DNA from: Anopheles merus
Taxonomy: Eukaryota > Arthropoda > Insecta > Diptera > Culicidae
Assembly (NCBI RefSeq): GCF_017562075.2
Contig: NC_054083.1
Span: 5,253,948-5,317,947 of the forward strand
Reading direction: 5' to 3'
DNA length: 64,000 nt
Shown here: positions 10,808 through 21,341 of the stretch, piece by piece
Numbering within the stretch: position 1 is the stretch's first letter
Layout of the letters: each line of letters starts with the position of its first letter
Notes under the pieces: generated by a model
Databases searched by the model: none
What the model saw: the letters and a program-made list of their open reading frames with translations, nothing else
Told to the model about the DNA's origin: nothing
Made by a program: the position numbers and the translations under genes

Positions 10808-10975
10808 CCAGAATTTCATTTCATTTCATTTATTTAATACAATATCCGCCATCAAGGCTAAATATAATAGACTTAAAACTAATTAAATACTAACAAATAA
10901 ACAAAATAATTCATGAAAAACTAAGCCTAACTAACCTAGTCTTGACCTAGCAAAAAAGAAAAGAAAAAAAACAAG
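10808..10975 (-). repeat. 3' end of a second non-LTR type, GAAAT tail
   Basis: On the minus strand a short AT-rich 3' UTR ending in tandem GAAAT repeats (CATTT repeats on + at 10810-10826) resembles the tail of T1/CR1-like non-LTR elements of Anopheles. No coding sequence is attached, so it would be a severely 5'-truncated copy. Clade assignment rests on the tail alone. Confidence 0.4.
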
Positions 10976-10991
10976 GGTAGAGCGTAGAGAC

Positions 10992-11669
10992 TAGTGATGG
11001 GCAAAACGGCTCCGAAGCCGGAGCCGGCTCCGACCGGCTCCAGACAATTTCGGAGCCGGCTCCGCACCAACGACTCCGGAACCGGCTCTGCACCAACGGC
11101 TCCGGAGCCGACTCCGCTCCGACGGCTTTAACACAATGGACCAAAAGAACTTTTTCAATGAAGTTTCAATCGAGGAAATCCATAAACAGCGGAGTAGGTC
11201 ATTTTTAAAAGAATTTATAAAAAAAAACCATCGATTAGTTTTGAATATTGTTAAAAAAGACGAGACTAACGAATGCTACACAACGTCATGCATGTCAATA
11301 CTGCAATCATATCGTGTGTTAGGTTCCACACGTGCGATAATATATATTCGTTTTTTTTATTACGCTATTATACAATGATGTCTCTATTGAACCGTTAGTG
11401 CGAAGCTGTTGATTCGTCGCCGGCTCCGGAACGGTGGACCCGAAGCTGGCTCCGCAGCCGTTGGAACGGAGCCGTGAGAGCAGAGCTGTTAGTCCGGGGC
11501 CGGCTACGGAGCCGTTGGTGCGGAGCCTGCTCCGGAGCCGTTGGTGAGGAGCCGGCTCCGGAGCCGTTGGTGTGGAGCAGGCTCCGGAAAAAAATCGGAG
11601 CCGGCTCCGGAGCCGTTAGTCCGGAGCCGGCTCCGGAGCCGTTGGTGCGCTCCGAAACGCCCATCACTA
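10992..11669. mobile_element. hAT-like MITE, TAGTGATGGG ends, GGAGCCGGCTCC repeats
   Basis: The ends are TAGTGATGGGC and GCCCATCACTA, with a perfect 8-bp duplication GTAGAGAC (10984-10991 and 11670-11677). Both shoulders consist of many variants of the palindrome GGAGCCGGCTCC with spacers of the GTTGGTGC type. Between them (11124-11395) is AT-rich unique sequence with an 80-codon frame (11136-11378, begins MDQKNFFNEVSIEEI) that I do not recognise. This could be a leftover of a larger parent element. It lies upstream of the AT-rich TIR element copy at 11678. Confidence 0.8.
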
Positions 11670-11677
11670 GTAGAGAC

Positions 11678-12395
11678 TATCCACGCGACCGACCAGAATC
11701 AATTTTTAAATAAAAAATATTTAAAACTGCGATGAAAATAAAAGTTTTATGTTTTAAGATTAACCAATATCAAGGAAATTCAATTCTGAAACACAAGTAT
11801 TATACATAGTTTATGAAAAATAGCCAATACAAGTTCGAAATACTGTTGAAGCTTTAAATTGGAGTAACATTTCCAAAAGTAGAAAAAAAACAATATGTAA
11901 AATATATTTAATTGAGTTAAATATATGACATATATTTATTGTCGATGAAATCTACATTTCCGGCCATTTTAAATCATAATTACATTAAGTTTAAAGGCTA
12001 TTATAAGGGTGATGAATTAGGTTAATAAATAAATTTACACAATGATTATAATAGTTTTACCAATATGCCAAGGCTAAGAAATGTATTAGTATTTTAATAT
12101 TTAAATTGTATTAAAAGTAATTATTAATATTTGCTTTAACATTAATGAATATCAAAAGTAGTAAGGTAATAGTCAAATAATTTTTTTTTATTTTAATGAA
12201 TTATCAATGAATCTAAACCTTATGAACGATTACTGAACATTCATAAGGTTTGGATTATTTGACATTATTATCTATCAATTTGCTTATCTACGACGGTTAA
12301 AAAAGGCGTTCAAATAATGCTGCTTGGGTTCGAGATAAACAGGCGTTACGCGAAACGCTAGCGTAACGTAGAGGGCTGAGCCTTACTTTTACCAA
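11678..12395. mobile_element. AT-rich TIR element, 5'-truncated copy
   Basis: This copy aligns with 51993-53136 (shared AAACTGCGATGAAAATAAAAG, AAGATTAACCAATATCAAGG and a common right end). The right end, GTAACGTAGAGGGCTGAGCC followed by TTACTTTTA, is the inverted repeat partner of the left end seen in the second copy at 51908. Just inside is a near-palindrome GCGTTACGCGAAACGCTAGCGTAAC-like block (about 25 bp, 12344-12368). The left end is missing here. There is no coding capacity, so it is non-autonomous. Confidence 0.65.
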
Positions 12396-12469
12396 CAAGC
12401 AATACGTCATTCGACAGCTAAAAGTGTATGGAACAAGCAGCGAAAACATCCCGTGATAAAAAAATGCCA

Positions 12470-12868
12470 AAAAAGAGTAAATTGTAGAAGCGGATCACAT
12501 GCATCAAGACGATCCGCGCCGGACGCGACAAGCGCGACATCATGTAGTGTTCGCTGAATACGGTGAAGGCGATCCGGAGTGAGCTGCGAGAAAACAGCGA
12601 CGACGACGAAGCGGTGGCAACACGAAAACCACATTCTCAGCGGCGGGATTGCGTGCGGACTGACGCTTTCCTGGCTGACCTCCTGGCGCGCGTGATGGAA
12701 AATCCGGGGATCGGAATTCGGGCGTTGGCACGTGAGAGCAGGGGCTGAGGCTGAACGCGGACGGGTACATTTCCATGCTGGACACCGTCGTGAAGCCTTG
12801 GATCACAAGAGTGGCCAACAGCAGACCGTACGTGCTCCTGCAGGATTCCACTCCGTAGGTGACTGTCA
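12470..12868 (+). pseudogene. Mariner/IS630-type transposase fragment
   Basis: Pieces of a Tc1/mariner-superfamily transposase appear in changing frames. A helix-turn-helix block (IGIRALARESRG, near 12713) is followed by a stretch with VVKPWITRVANSRPYVLLQDSTP (12785-12855), in which the QDSTP motif corresponds to the second catalytic aspartate region. The order is that of a real transposase, but most of the catalytic core between and after is gone and frames shift. It abuts an RTE-like endonuclease fragment at 12870. Assignment below superfamily is not attempted. Confidence 0.6.
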
Positions 12869-12869
12869 A

Positions 12870-13387
12870 AATTATCCCAAACGCCCTGTAGATGCGTGTC
12901 CCAGGCATGACCTCATAATCATCCTGGGGGACTCGAACGCAAAGGTCGGTAGGGAGCCAATGTACCGCCAATACACTGACTGTCACAGTCTGCATGAGCA
13001 CAGCAACGATAACGGTAGTAGATTGGTCCAGAACACCGCAGCGAACAATCTGATTGTTGGAAGTACCAAATTTGCACGCAAGAAAATCCACAAGGTTACA
13101 TGGGCGCACCCGGATGGAGTAACCCTCAACCAGATCGACCCCGTGTTAGTAGGCGCCGACGACAGTCGAGTCTGTTAAATGTCAGAACATATCGAGGAGC
13201 CAATATCGATTCCGATCACTACTTGGTTGGCTTAGTAATACGGTGTAGAATCGCTGGCCCCCCGTGCCAATGGGGGCGGAGAAAACACGCAACCTTGGCT
13301 CAACACGTACTCTCTAAGGAACATTACTGTCCAACAGGAATTAAAAGCCGCTTTAAACGAGTCTATACTACCAGAAAACAGATACGA
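12870..13387 (+). pseudogene. RTE-like endonuclease fragment
   Basis: The first frame contains an apurinic-type endonuclease core: LIIILGDSNAKVGRE, then NDNGSRLVQNTAANNLIVGS, KIHKVTWAHPDGVTLNQID. The conserved ending (SLLNVRTYRGANIDSDHYLV) is in another frame, so there is a frameshift near 13150. These blocks are typical of the RTE-type 'craniofacial development protein 2-like' endonucleases common in insect genomes. The fragment is cut at about 13387, where ORF1 of a different non-LTR element begins. Confidence 0.75.
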
Positions 13388-14095
13388 GAGGCTACTTTTC
13401 ACCGCGGTTGTTGCTGCACTGTTGTTGCGCGGTTGTTGGTGAGCTGCACTGGGTGCCCCAATATCTCAAAAAATCCGCGCTGCCGATCAGTCAAAGAGAT
13501 CGGGGCTCAGGTCGACTTTCAAGCTGCTCTCACCTCAACTGTTCACCTAACTGCGTCTGTGGGGAAGCTTATTGAACCGATTATCGCCGAGGTGCGCAGC
13601 GGATTTACTCTACTGCAAAATACACCCATACCTCAGCTTTGCAATACCGATCCTCGGCCCTTTGCGGGTAGAAAGCGGAGGCGTATCATCGAGGATTCTA
13701 TATCCCCCGGTGTCAACAAAAACGTAAACTGTTACGACGGTGAACGGATCTGTGGGCTGAACGGATAATACTGCGCACTTTCTCTATCGGCGCTATAACG
13801 GGATCCGCTACCTGCGGCACGTACGGCGTACGGTTTTGCGCTGCCGCGGTAATTCACGTGTACTGTGGAACTTCGCAAACAATCGTCGGAAATCCTCTGG
13901 TTTTCCTAGCCCCATCAGTTACAACGGGCGCAACGGCAACAATCCGTCTGCTGTATGCGATATTTTTGCCTCGTGCTTTGCCACCACCTTTCTTCCATTG
14001 GTAACTGATGAGAGGCAGATAGCCGACGCATAATCAAACGTACCGGTGGATGCTATGGCCCAAAACTTGCCGATAATCGATGAGCATTCAGTCTC
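13388..14095 (+). pseudogene. Nest host non-LTR element: ORF1 and RT linker, EN deleted
   Basis: The first part (13388-13735) matches ORF1 of the fuller copy at 40.3 kb: FHRGCC PHD-type cysteines, the CPNISKNPRCRSVKEIGAQV block, the GKLIEPIIAEVRSGFTLLQ helix and SPGVNK. It is then joined directly to the region that precedes RT (LWNFANNRRKSSGFPSPIS, compare FWRFYNSKTKS in the fuller copy). The endonuclease domain of about 200 residues or more has therefore been deleted. The last 375 bp (13721-14095) are repeated directly at 15952-16326. This is the left end of the element that hosts the nested insertions up to 38.3 kb. Confidence 0.8.
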
Positions 14096-14284
14096 ATGGT
14101 ACAGTCGTCAACTCGTACGACTTAACAACATGTCCGTCAAGGGTTCAAGCCCCAAATAGACCGTGCCGTCATACGTAGGACTGACTATCCTGCTATGGGG
14201 GGAAATCAATAAGTCACTGAAAGCCAACCCCACAAGTGGGTTGGCAAGCCTTGACCGGCATCGGTTGTTGAGCCAAAGAAGAAG
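14091..14284 (+). mobile_element. tRNA-derived SINE (SINE200 type), partial
   Basis: It contains a Pol III box A (TGGTACAGTCG) and box B (GGTTCAAGCCC), then the body ending GGTTGTTGAGCCAAAGAAGAAG. This matches the copy at 18457-18666 on the other strand, because it lies in the palindrome arm. Its 5' end is cut at the palindrome junction just upstream of box A. I recognise it as the common Anopheles SINE200-like family; the name should be checked. Confidence 0.8.
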
Positions 14285-15954
14285 ATAGACTAGCAGCATT
14301 TTTTTTTTTTGATTAGTCGCAATAGATTATTGACTAGCATCCTCTATTTTTGATTACGAGCAATGGATTATTGACTAGGAGCAATTGATTTCAGCAGGCC
14401 GGTTGCTGGCGCGGAGTGACCAGATTGTTTTTAAAGGTTATCGGTAGGAACTCGGTATTATTACTCGGCAAATACGATATTTTTCTGTAAAAACAACTTT
14501 TTATTAACTCATAAAACTCATTAAATTCCCATTTGATGGTTGAATGGTCAATACTTAGACAAATATTTGATTTTGGGTTAGAAAATTTGAGTTTTAGTGT
14601 GCTCAATTGTAAACCGATATTCGATCAAAATTCGATAGAACTACATATGGTCACTCTGAAAAACTTTCTCAATCTAGCTTACAGGGTTTTACAAGTCAGA
14701 ATCGAATAAAATACATAAAATTCATAAAATATGAATTCATAAATTCATAAAATACATAGACTGTTAAGTTGTTTCTGTTTCTGTTTCACGGGGCGATAAA
14801 CGGCGTTAAATAAATTATTGCGGAAGGATAAACATGTCATGCACCCTCAATATTTAGTTGTACAAAGAAGATCTAAAGTAAAAATTCAAACGAGTTCATT
14901 GGAGATGCATGCGCAACGAAGCAGCTTAGCACCAGACACATAGCAATTCATTGACTACCACAATCCAGTCAAAATAACGCACCTATACTGATAACATCCA
15001 TATGGCAGAAGAGAAACATTTCATTCATTGCGCTTACCGCTAGTGCAGGATTGTCTCTTTAAATTTTAGCGATTAGCTTCCCACCAATCACAAATCTCTA
15101 TCCTGGCTTCACGGCTCAGGTGTTGTACCTCAGTATCTATTTGACTGAGAGAGTATGGCTTGCGCTGTTATCACTCACATAGACAGAATGTGTGTGTGTG
15201 TCCATACTAGAAAGAAGCAAAAGAGAAGGCCGTTCTTTACCGGAACGAAAAGAACGCTGAGAGAAACAGGTTCAGATTTTACCTGCTTCCTTTGTACGTA
15301 CCAAATCGGCCCATCGTACGAAAGAGAGCAGATGATCGTGCGTTCCAGACTGGATCGAAAAGAACGCTGAGAGAAACAGGTTTAAATTGAACCGGCAAAC
15401 CGGCCCATTAATACAAAGAGAGTAGAATGTCGTGCGTTCTAGGCCGGATCGCAGTAAGCACTGAGAGCAACCGGCCCAGCACAGATCACCGAGAACGCTG
15501 AGAGCAGCCGGTTCAGATCGCATCGATAAGATCGTTGATAACAGTCGGTTCAGGTCGGATCGCAAAGAACGGTAGGAGCAACAGGTTCAGTTTGAACCTG
15601 CTTGGGTAAAAAATAAGGATCGCGGTCCGGATGCTTGCATGCTGTAACGGATCGCACCTGGCAGGATCGGAACGCAACGCGCATCACTAGTAGGAACAGC
15701 TTCGCGTCGTCTGCACACAGTAGGTGGCTGTCAGGAGGGAGCAACTGTGTTACGTCATTCAGAAAAATGACAAATAGCAGCGGTCCAAGGTTACTCCCCT
15801 GCGGCACCCCCCAAGAAGCATCGATACGGCGCGACGTATGGGGTCCCATCTTCACGCAGTATGTGCGACCAGCAAGATAGGAACGCATCCAGGCCAGCAG
15901 CTGCACAGGCAGACCCAGCGTTTCGAGCTTTGCGAGCAGCAAGGCGTGCGGAAC
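14091..15954. repeat. Left arm of a giant near-perfect palindrome
   Basis: Reverse complement of 16790-18650 over 1.86 kb. I found a homopolymer length change (12 T against 9 A) and a few substitutions, three of them in the SINE part, so identity is about 99.8 percent by eye. It contains an inverted piece of RT coding sequence (minus-strand frame 15550-15942 with GVPQGSNLGPLLFVIF), a tandem repeat zone and a SINE. The outer junction shares GTCTC with the direct repeat and the inner junction shares AACG with it. Confidence 0.9.
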
Positions 15955-16326
15955 GTAAACTGTTACGACGGTGAGCGGATCTGTGGGCTGAACGGATAAT
16001 ACTGCGCACTTTCTCTATCGGCGCTATAACGGGATCCGCTACCTGCGGCACGTACGGCGTACGGTTTTGCGCTGCCGCGGTAATTCACGTGTACTGTGGA
16101 ACTTCGCAAACAATCGTCGGAAATCCTCTGGTTTTCCTAGCCCCATCAGTTACAACGGGCGCAACGGCAACAATCCGTCTGCTGTATGCGATATTTTTGC
16201 CTCGTGCTTTGCCACCACCTTTCTTCCATTGGTAACTGATGAGAGGCAGATAGCCGACGCATAATCAAACGTACCGGTGGATGCTATGGCCCAAAACTTG
16301 CCGATAATCGATGAGCATTCAGTCTC
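15952..16326 (+). repeat. 375-bp direct repeat of 13721-14095
   Basis: The offset is 2231 bp with one obvious difference (GGTGAACGG against GGTGAGCGG). It carries the same pre-RT linker coding segment, and here the frame continues naturally into RT, so this is the copy in original context with the downstream sequence. It forms most of the spacer of the palindrome. Confidence 0.9.
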
Positions 16327-17054
16327 GAAAGCGATTGACAGGTAGGAAACCTTTGCTCCAGCTGAAACCTTTGAAACGTTTGCTCCAGGGCCTGACGGGA
16401 TCCCGGCTTCCACGCTTAAGCGTTGTGGTACCACCATCGCGCCCATCCTGGCCTCGATTTTTCGCGACTCGCTGCGTTCGGGCATCTATCCTGCCTGCTG
16501 GAAAACTTCGTGGCTTGTTCCAGTGCACAAGAAGGGGGACAAATCAGGTCCATGTAATTACCGTGGCATTACTTTGCTTTGTGCCTGCGCTAAGGTCTTC
16601 GAGCTCCTGATGTACGAACCTCTCCTCGCAGCTGCCTCGAACTACATTATCGCGGCTCAACATGGATTTGTCCCTCAGCGTTCAACCACCACCAATCTGG
16701 TTGAGTTCGTTAGCCTCTGCCACAGGACCATCGATGCCGGCTCGCAGATCGACGCAGTTTACACGGACATCAAGGCTGCCTTCGATAGCGTTCCGCACGC
16801 CTTGCTGCTCGCAAAGCTCGAAACGCTGGGTCTGCCTGTGCAGCTGCTGGCCTGGATGCGTTCCTATCTTGCTGGTCGCACATACTGCGTGAAGATGGGA
16901 CCCCATACGTCGCGCCGTATCGATGCTTCTTGGGGGGTGCCGCAGGGGAGTAACCTTGGACCGCTGCTATTTGTCATTTTTCTGAATGACGTAACACAGT
17001 TGCTCCCTCCTGACAGCCACCTACTGTGTGCAGACGACGCGAAGCTGTTCCTAC
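16327..17054 (+). pseudogene. Nest host non-LTR element: reverse transcriptase, truncated
   Basis: The RT fingers and palm are well preserved: SWLVPVHKKGDKSGPCNYRGITLL (one long block near 16500-16570), HGFVPQRSTTTNLVEF, AVYTDIKAAFDSVPHALLLAKL, the GVPQGSNLGPLLFVIFLNDV block and LLCADDAKLF with the catalytic Asp pair. The reading frame runs into foreign repeat sequence immediately after ADDAKLF, at TAGTGATG (17055). The same element resumes at 18679 with IEKPGTFARKRCPLVYGS after loss of roughly 30-40 codons. The front part, with a LKRCGTTIAPILASIF-like segment, is frame-disturbed near 16340-16380. Confidence 0.85.
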
Positions 17055-18650
17055 TAGTGATGCGCGTTGCGTTCCGATCCTGCCAGGTGCGATCCGTTAC
17101 AGCATGCAAGCATCCGGACCGCGATCCTTATTTTTTACCCAAGCAGGTTCAAACTGAACCTGTTGCTCCTACCGTTCTTTGCGATCCGACCTGAACCGAC
17201 TGTTATCAACGATCTTATCGATGCGATCTGAACCGGCTGCTCTCAGCGTTCTCGGTGATCTGTGCTGGGCCGGTTGCTCTCAGTGCTTATTGCGATCCGG
17301 CCTAGAACGCACGACATTCTACTCTCTTTGTATTAATGGGCCGGTTTGCCGGTTCAATTTAAACCTGTTTCTCTCAGCGTTCTTTTCGATCCAGTCTGGA
17401 ACGCACGATCATCTGCTCTCTTTCGTACGATGGGCCGATTTGGTACGTACAAAGGAAGCAGGTAAAATCTGAACCTGTTTCTCTCAGCGTTCTTTTCGTT
17501 CCGGTAAAGAACGGCCTTCTCTTTTGCTTCTTTCTAGTATGGACACACACACACATTCTGTCTATGTGAGTGATAACAGCGCAAGCCATACTCTCTCAGT
17601 CAAATAGATACTGAGGTACAACACCTGAGCCGTGAAGCCAGGATAGAGATTTGTGATTGGTGGGAAGCTAATCGCTAAAATTTAAAGAGACAATCCTGCA
17701 CTAGCGGTAAGCGCAATGAATGAAATGTTTCTCTTCTGCCATATGGATGTTATCAGTATAGGTGCGTTATTTTGACTGGATTGTGGTAGTCAATGAATTG
17801 CTATGTGTCTGGTGCTAAGCTGCTTCGTTGCGCATGCATCTCCAATGAACTCGTTTGAATTTTTACTTTAGATCTTCTTTGTACAACTAAATATTGAGGG
17901 TGCATGACATGTTTATCCTTCCGCAATAATTTATTTAACGCCGTTTATCGCCCCGTGAAACAGAAACAGAAACAACTTAACAGTCTATGTATTTTATGAA
18001 TTTATGAATTCATATTTTATGAATTTTATGTATTTTATTCGATTCTGACTTGTAAAACCCTGTAAGCTAGATTGAGAAAGTTTTTCAGAGTGACCATATG
18101 TAGTTCTATCGAATTTTGATCGAATATCGGTTTACAATTGAGCACACTAAAACTCAAATTTTCTAACCCAAAATCAAATATTTGTCTAAGTATTGACCAT
18201 TCAACCATCAAATGGGAATTTAATGAGTTTTATGAGTTAATAAAAAGTTGTTTTTACAGAAAAATATCGTATTTGCCGAGTAATAATACCGAGTTCCTAC
18301 CGATAACCTTTAAAAACAATCTGGTCACTCCGCGCCAGCAACCGGCCTGCTGAAATCAATTGCTCCTAGTCAATAATCCATTGCTCGTAATCAAAAATAG
18401 AGGATGCTAGTCAATAATCTATTGCGACTATTCAAAAAAAAATGCTGCTAGTCTATCTTCTTCTTTGGCTCAACAACCGATGCCGGTCAAGGCTTGCCAA
18501 CCCACTTGTGGGGTTGGTTTTCAGTGACTTATTGATTTCCCCCCATAGCAGGATAGTCAGTCCTACGTATGGCGGCACGGTCTATTTGGGGCTTGAACCC
18601 TTGACGGACATGTTGTTAAGTCGTACGAGTTGACGACTGTACCATGAGAC
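16790..18650. repeat. Right arm of the palindrome
   Basis: This is the copy in original context: it starts within the RT ORF and continues smoothly through the inserted repeats into the SINE. The left arm is its inverted duplicate. The arms are separated by 835 bp containing the direct repeat and RT sequence. Confidence 0.9.
17055..17520. repeat. Palindromic tandem repeat block, one TAGTGATG end
   Basis: The block starts with TAGTGATGCGCG, like the hAT-like MITEs, and continues with four or more diverged units of about 90-100 bp built on GATCCG...GAACC...TGCTCTCAGCGTTCT, including inverted GGTTCA/TGAACC pairs. No CATCACTA end with the matching 8-bp flank (GTTCCTAC) was found downstream, so it may be a truncated family member. 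It interrupts the RT ORF right after the ADD box. A CA microsatellite follows at 17543. 17560-18444 is AT-rich with no recognised content. Confidence 0.5.
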
Positions 18651-18666
18651 CGGCTATCCTATAGGA
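18457..18666 (-). mobile_element. tRNA-derived SINE (SINE200 type), full length
   Basis: Read on the minus strand it has box A (TGGTACAGTCG), box B (GGTTCAAGCCC), the conserved body and a GAA-rich 3' tail. It is flanked by a 12-bp target duplication CTGCTAGTCTAT (18445-18456 and 18667-18678), a clear sign of retrotransposition. The 5' end starts TCCTATAGGATAGCCGGTC. The palindrome junction falls inside it at 18650. Confidence 0.85.
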
Positions 18667-18678
18667 CTGCTAGTCTAT

Positions 18679-18744
18679 ACTCAATTGAAAAACCCGGTAC
18701 GTTTGCGAGAAAGCGGTGCCCCTTAGTGTATGGATCTACCATTG
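18679..18744 (+). pseudogene. Nest host non-LTR element: short RT segment
   Basis: Twenty-two codons (IEKPGTFARKRCPLVYGSTI) of the RT region just downstream of the ADD box, matching the position of CIEKCYCVSFSRCRSPV in the fuller copy. It is cut at CATTG by the Transib-like insertion and resumes in frame at 20421 with GRRSCVTDLGVLLD. This in-frame resumption is what fixes the insertion point. Confidence 0.8.
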
Positions 18745-20415
18745 CACAATGGGCATTTGCCGGGATGAAATTCAAAAAATCAACTTAGTAATAGCGCAAT
18801 TCCAAATAATAGGTTTTAATACTAAGGGTTAAGCTAAGAAAAATACCAAATATGAGCTCTTTATCTTTTCTGGTTTTCTATAAAAAACCTTTCAAAGTCG
18901 AGATTTGTTAAAAAAACGCAGAAAATTTTTCACTTTTTTGGAAAACTTTGAACCTTTGTAACTTTTTCAAATATGAACCGATTTTGATAAGTTTAGACAT
19001 TTTAAAAAGGATATTTAAAAAAAAGGGTCAGCTTTAAAAATACATTAAAGATTTTGAGTTAAGTTAATTTTATGCAAAAATATACGATAATAACTGAAGA
19101 AACTTCCTAAAAAATTTCATCATTTTAATTTTTGACATGATGCCATTATGAAAGTGGCGTAGAGTGGCGTTGTCTCATATATGTCACATAATAGTGTAAT
19201 ATATATATATACTATCAATCTGTGAAGAAATATTCTGCGAAAGTTTGCGAACGCGAATTTTATTCAAGTTTTTTCACATCAACTTTTTCTAAAAACAGAC
19301 ACATGCGCAACTAGGCGGCTCCATAGGAGCCTAGTGTAGCGTATTTAGTGTATTCCACAAAACTATATTCTACGTGATTTTAATTTCCATTACGAAGCTG
19401 TGTATCTTAGTTTCAGCTCATGTACTTATCTAATATGTAAATTTCTATTCTAACCTAACTTTATTATTAAATATAATGAAGCAAATCAGAACCAAATAAC
19501 TTTTGGTCCTACTCCAGATTATAGACGGAATGCACCAGCATCTATTGGCGTTTTGGAAACTCCCAAAAGTGATGACAAATTAAATATAAGGATAGAGGGG
19601 AGTATGCTACAAAGAATATTTTGCAAGAAAGAAAATGCATCCAGAAGGACATTTTGTATAATGAGCTGTATTCCTCTGATTCGTTAACCAATTCAATATC
19701 AGTAGCTACACGCACTAAAACAAAGACAGAGTTTAACTTTACAAATGAAGTAAATACTTTGTTTGTAGCTATTGTTGAACTCTGATTTTTTCGGATAGTT
19801 GTAAAACCAAGAACATACAATGTTTAGTTTTATCACCCCTTCTGAAGGTAGTACAGGACTTGGAAAAGTATAGAATGAATATTCAAAGACTAACAATATG
19901 AGCTGCTTTTCATTATGAATTTGGGAAGTACTTATTTCAATGTACCTGCTCTATCTAATTATTTAAATGCCTTTATTCATGTCTGTAGAAATGAGAACTA
20001 GACGTCAGGAGCTTGTAATAGCATCCACCTAAGTTGTGTATGTCAAATTTTAATATTTGTACTACCTGTGAGTAAAAGTGATGAAAATTAGCTACAACTG
20101 TCCTATACAAAGCAGAAAATTATATCTTATTCAAAATTATTATGTTTTGTTCATATATTATGAAACATTACAGTATATTTTAATATGGTTTATACTATTA
20201 GAAACAAGAAATACAAGAAAAAAAACACACAAAATTAATAAAATTAAGCAAAGGTCCCTTAAAACACTATTTTATGTAGCGCCACCTGGTGGTATGGATG
20301 CGAACTACATATAAAATGTTATTTACTATCATAACTCTTTACTACAAACGATAAAAACTAACAATTTCTGGAAAAATAATTTTATCCCGAAATTTTTTCT
20401 AAACTGCCCATTGTG
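18745..20415. mobile_element. Transib-like non-autonomous DNA transposon
   Basis: The termini are CACAATGGGCA and its exact inverse TGCCCATTGTG, flanked by a 5-bp duplication CATTG (18740-18744 and 20416-20420). Removing the element restores an open RT frame in the host retrotransposon. Transib elements are known for 5-bp TSDs and ends starting CACAATGG, related to the V(D)J heptamer. The 1.67-kb interior is AT-rich and no Transib transposase is visible, so it is probably an internally deleted or MITE-like derivative. The inner TIR similarity (GGGATGAAATT / GGGATAAAATT) is displaced. Confidence 0.7.
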
Positions 20416-20420
20416 CATTG

Positions 20421-20731
20421 GGCGCAGAAGCTGTGTCACGGATCTAGGAGTACTCCTTGATGAAAAGTTGAGCTTCCACGATCAGCTAGAGCACGTTGTC
20501 ACTAAGGGTAACTAATTGATCGGCTTACTAAAACAAATAGCACGAGACATCACTGACCCGGTCTGCATCAAGACGCTATACTGCGCTTTGGTGCGGCCAG
20601 TGCTAGAATACGCTTCGGTAGTATGGTGGCCTACAGCTGCTCGCCCCCTAGCTCGTTTAGAGTCGATCCAGCGCAAATTCACGCGGTTCGCTTTGCGCTC
20701 CTGGAGTGTCTAACAGGACTATGAGGGACGC
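20421..20731 (+). pseudogene. Nest host non-LTR element: RT thumb segment
   Basis: The segment continues the RT ORF: LGVLLDEKLSFHDQLEHVV, then one stop (GGTAACTAA, 20509-20517), LLKQIARDITDPVCIKTLYC and ALVRPVLEYASVVWWPTAAR, ARLESIQRKFTRFALR. It is equivalent to the SVLEYSCVVWSP region of the sister copies. It is cut at GACGC by the BEL element; the missing remainder begins again at 37903. Confidence 0.85.
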
Positions 20732-20941
20732 TGTTGCGTACGACCTCATTATGAAGTAAAAGCATTTATGCGGATGTAGCGAAGTAAAACACTTCAAGTT
20801 AAAACATCTCAAGTTAAAACAAAGTTCAAGCAAAACACGCCTCAAGCAATAGCGCGCGCTTCAGAAACGCAACAAACATAAACAGGTAGTCAACCGTTCT
20901 CACGGTTCAAACGAGGAAGTAACTTTACGCAATTCATAAAC
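20732..20941 (+). repeat. BEL 5' LTR, first part
   Basis: Identical by eye to 37429-37638, starting TGTTGCGTACGACC. It ends with ATAAAC, which is duplicated at 26126-26131 as the candidate target site of the gypsy insertion. Confidence 0.9.
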
Positions 20942-21199
20942 TGTTATGGAGGCGTTTAGGGCGAAACGCGATAAGTGAGCCAACCTGCGCAAACAGTTCG
21001 GCTCCGACTGGCTGGTCACTCAGCGAGCCGAGAGGCCACTCAGCACGATCGGAAGGACGATCGTGCTCTCTTGGATTAAGGCGGTCGAGCGGGACGGTCA
21101 CACCGAAAAGGGCATTTAGGATTAATAAATTATATTATTGTATTGTATCGTTTTAAATAAGTACAATATCGTTTTAGCAAGCCCCGCAATATCACAAAA
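20942..21199 (+). repeat. Gypsy 5' LTR
   Basis: Starts TGTTATGGAGGCG and ends ...CAATATCACA(AAA). A short inverted motif CACGATCGGAAGGACGATCGTG lies in it (about 21052-21073), a potential stem. It is followed by the primer-binding site. Confidence 0.9.
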
Positions 21200-21341
21200 G
21201 TGGCGACGAGAAAAGTTAATGTGATCGTTTCGTGTTGTTAAGTGCTGACCAATTTTTAATTCGTTTTGTTCGTTTTCTTCCGTGTCCCGCTCACACACAT
21301 ACACCCACACAATTGCGCCACCACGTCCCAAGAAGCGCAAG

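Noticed and set aside
14108..14299. 63-residue frame repeated at 18442-18633
   Set aside because: It is the antisense of the SINE; explained by the tRNA-derived repeat.
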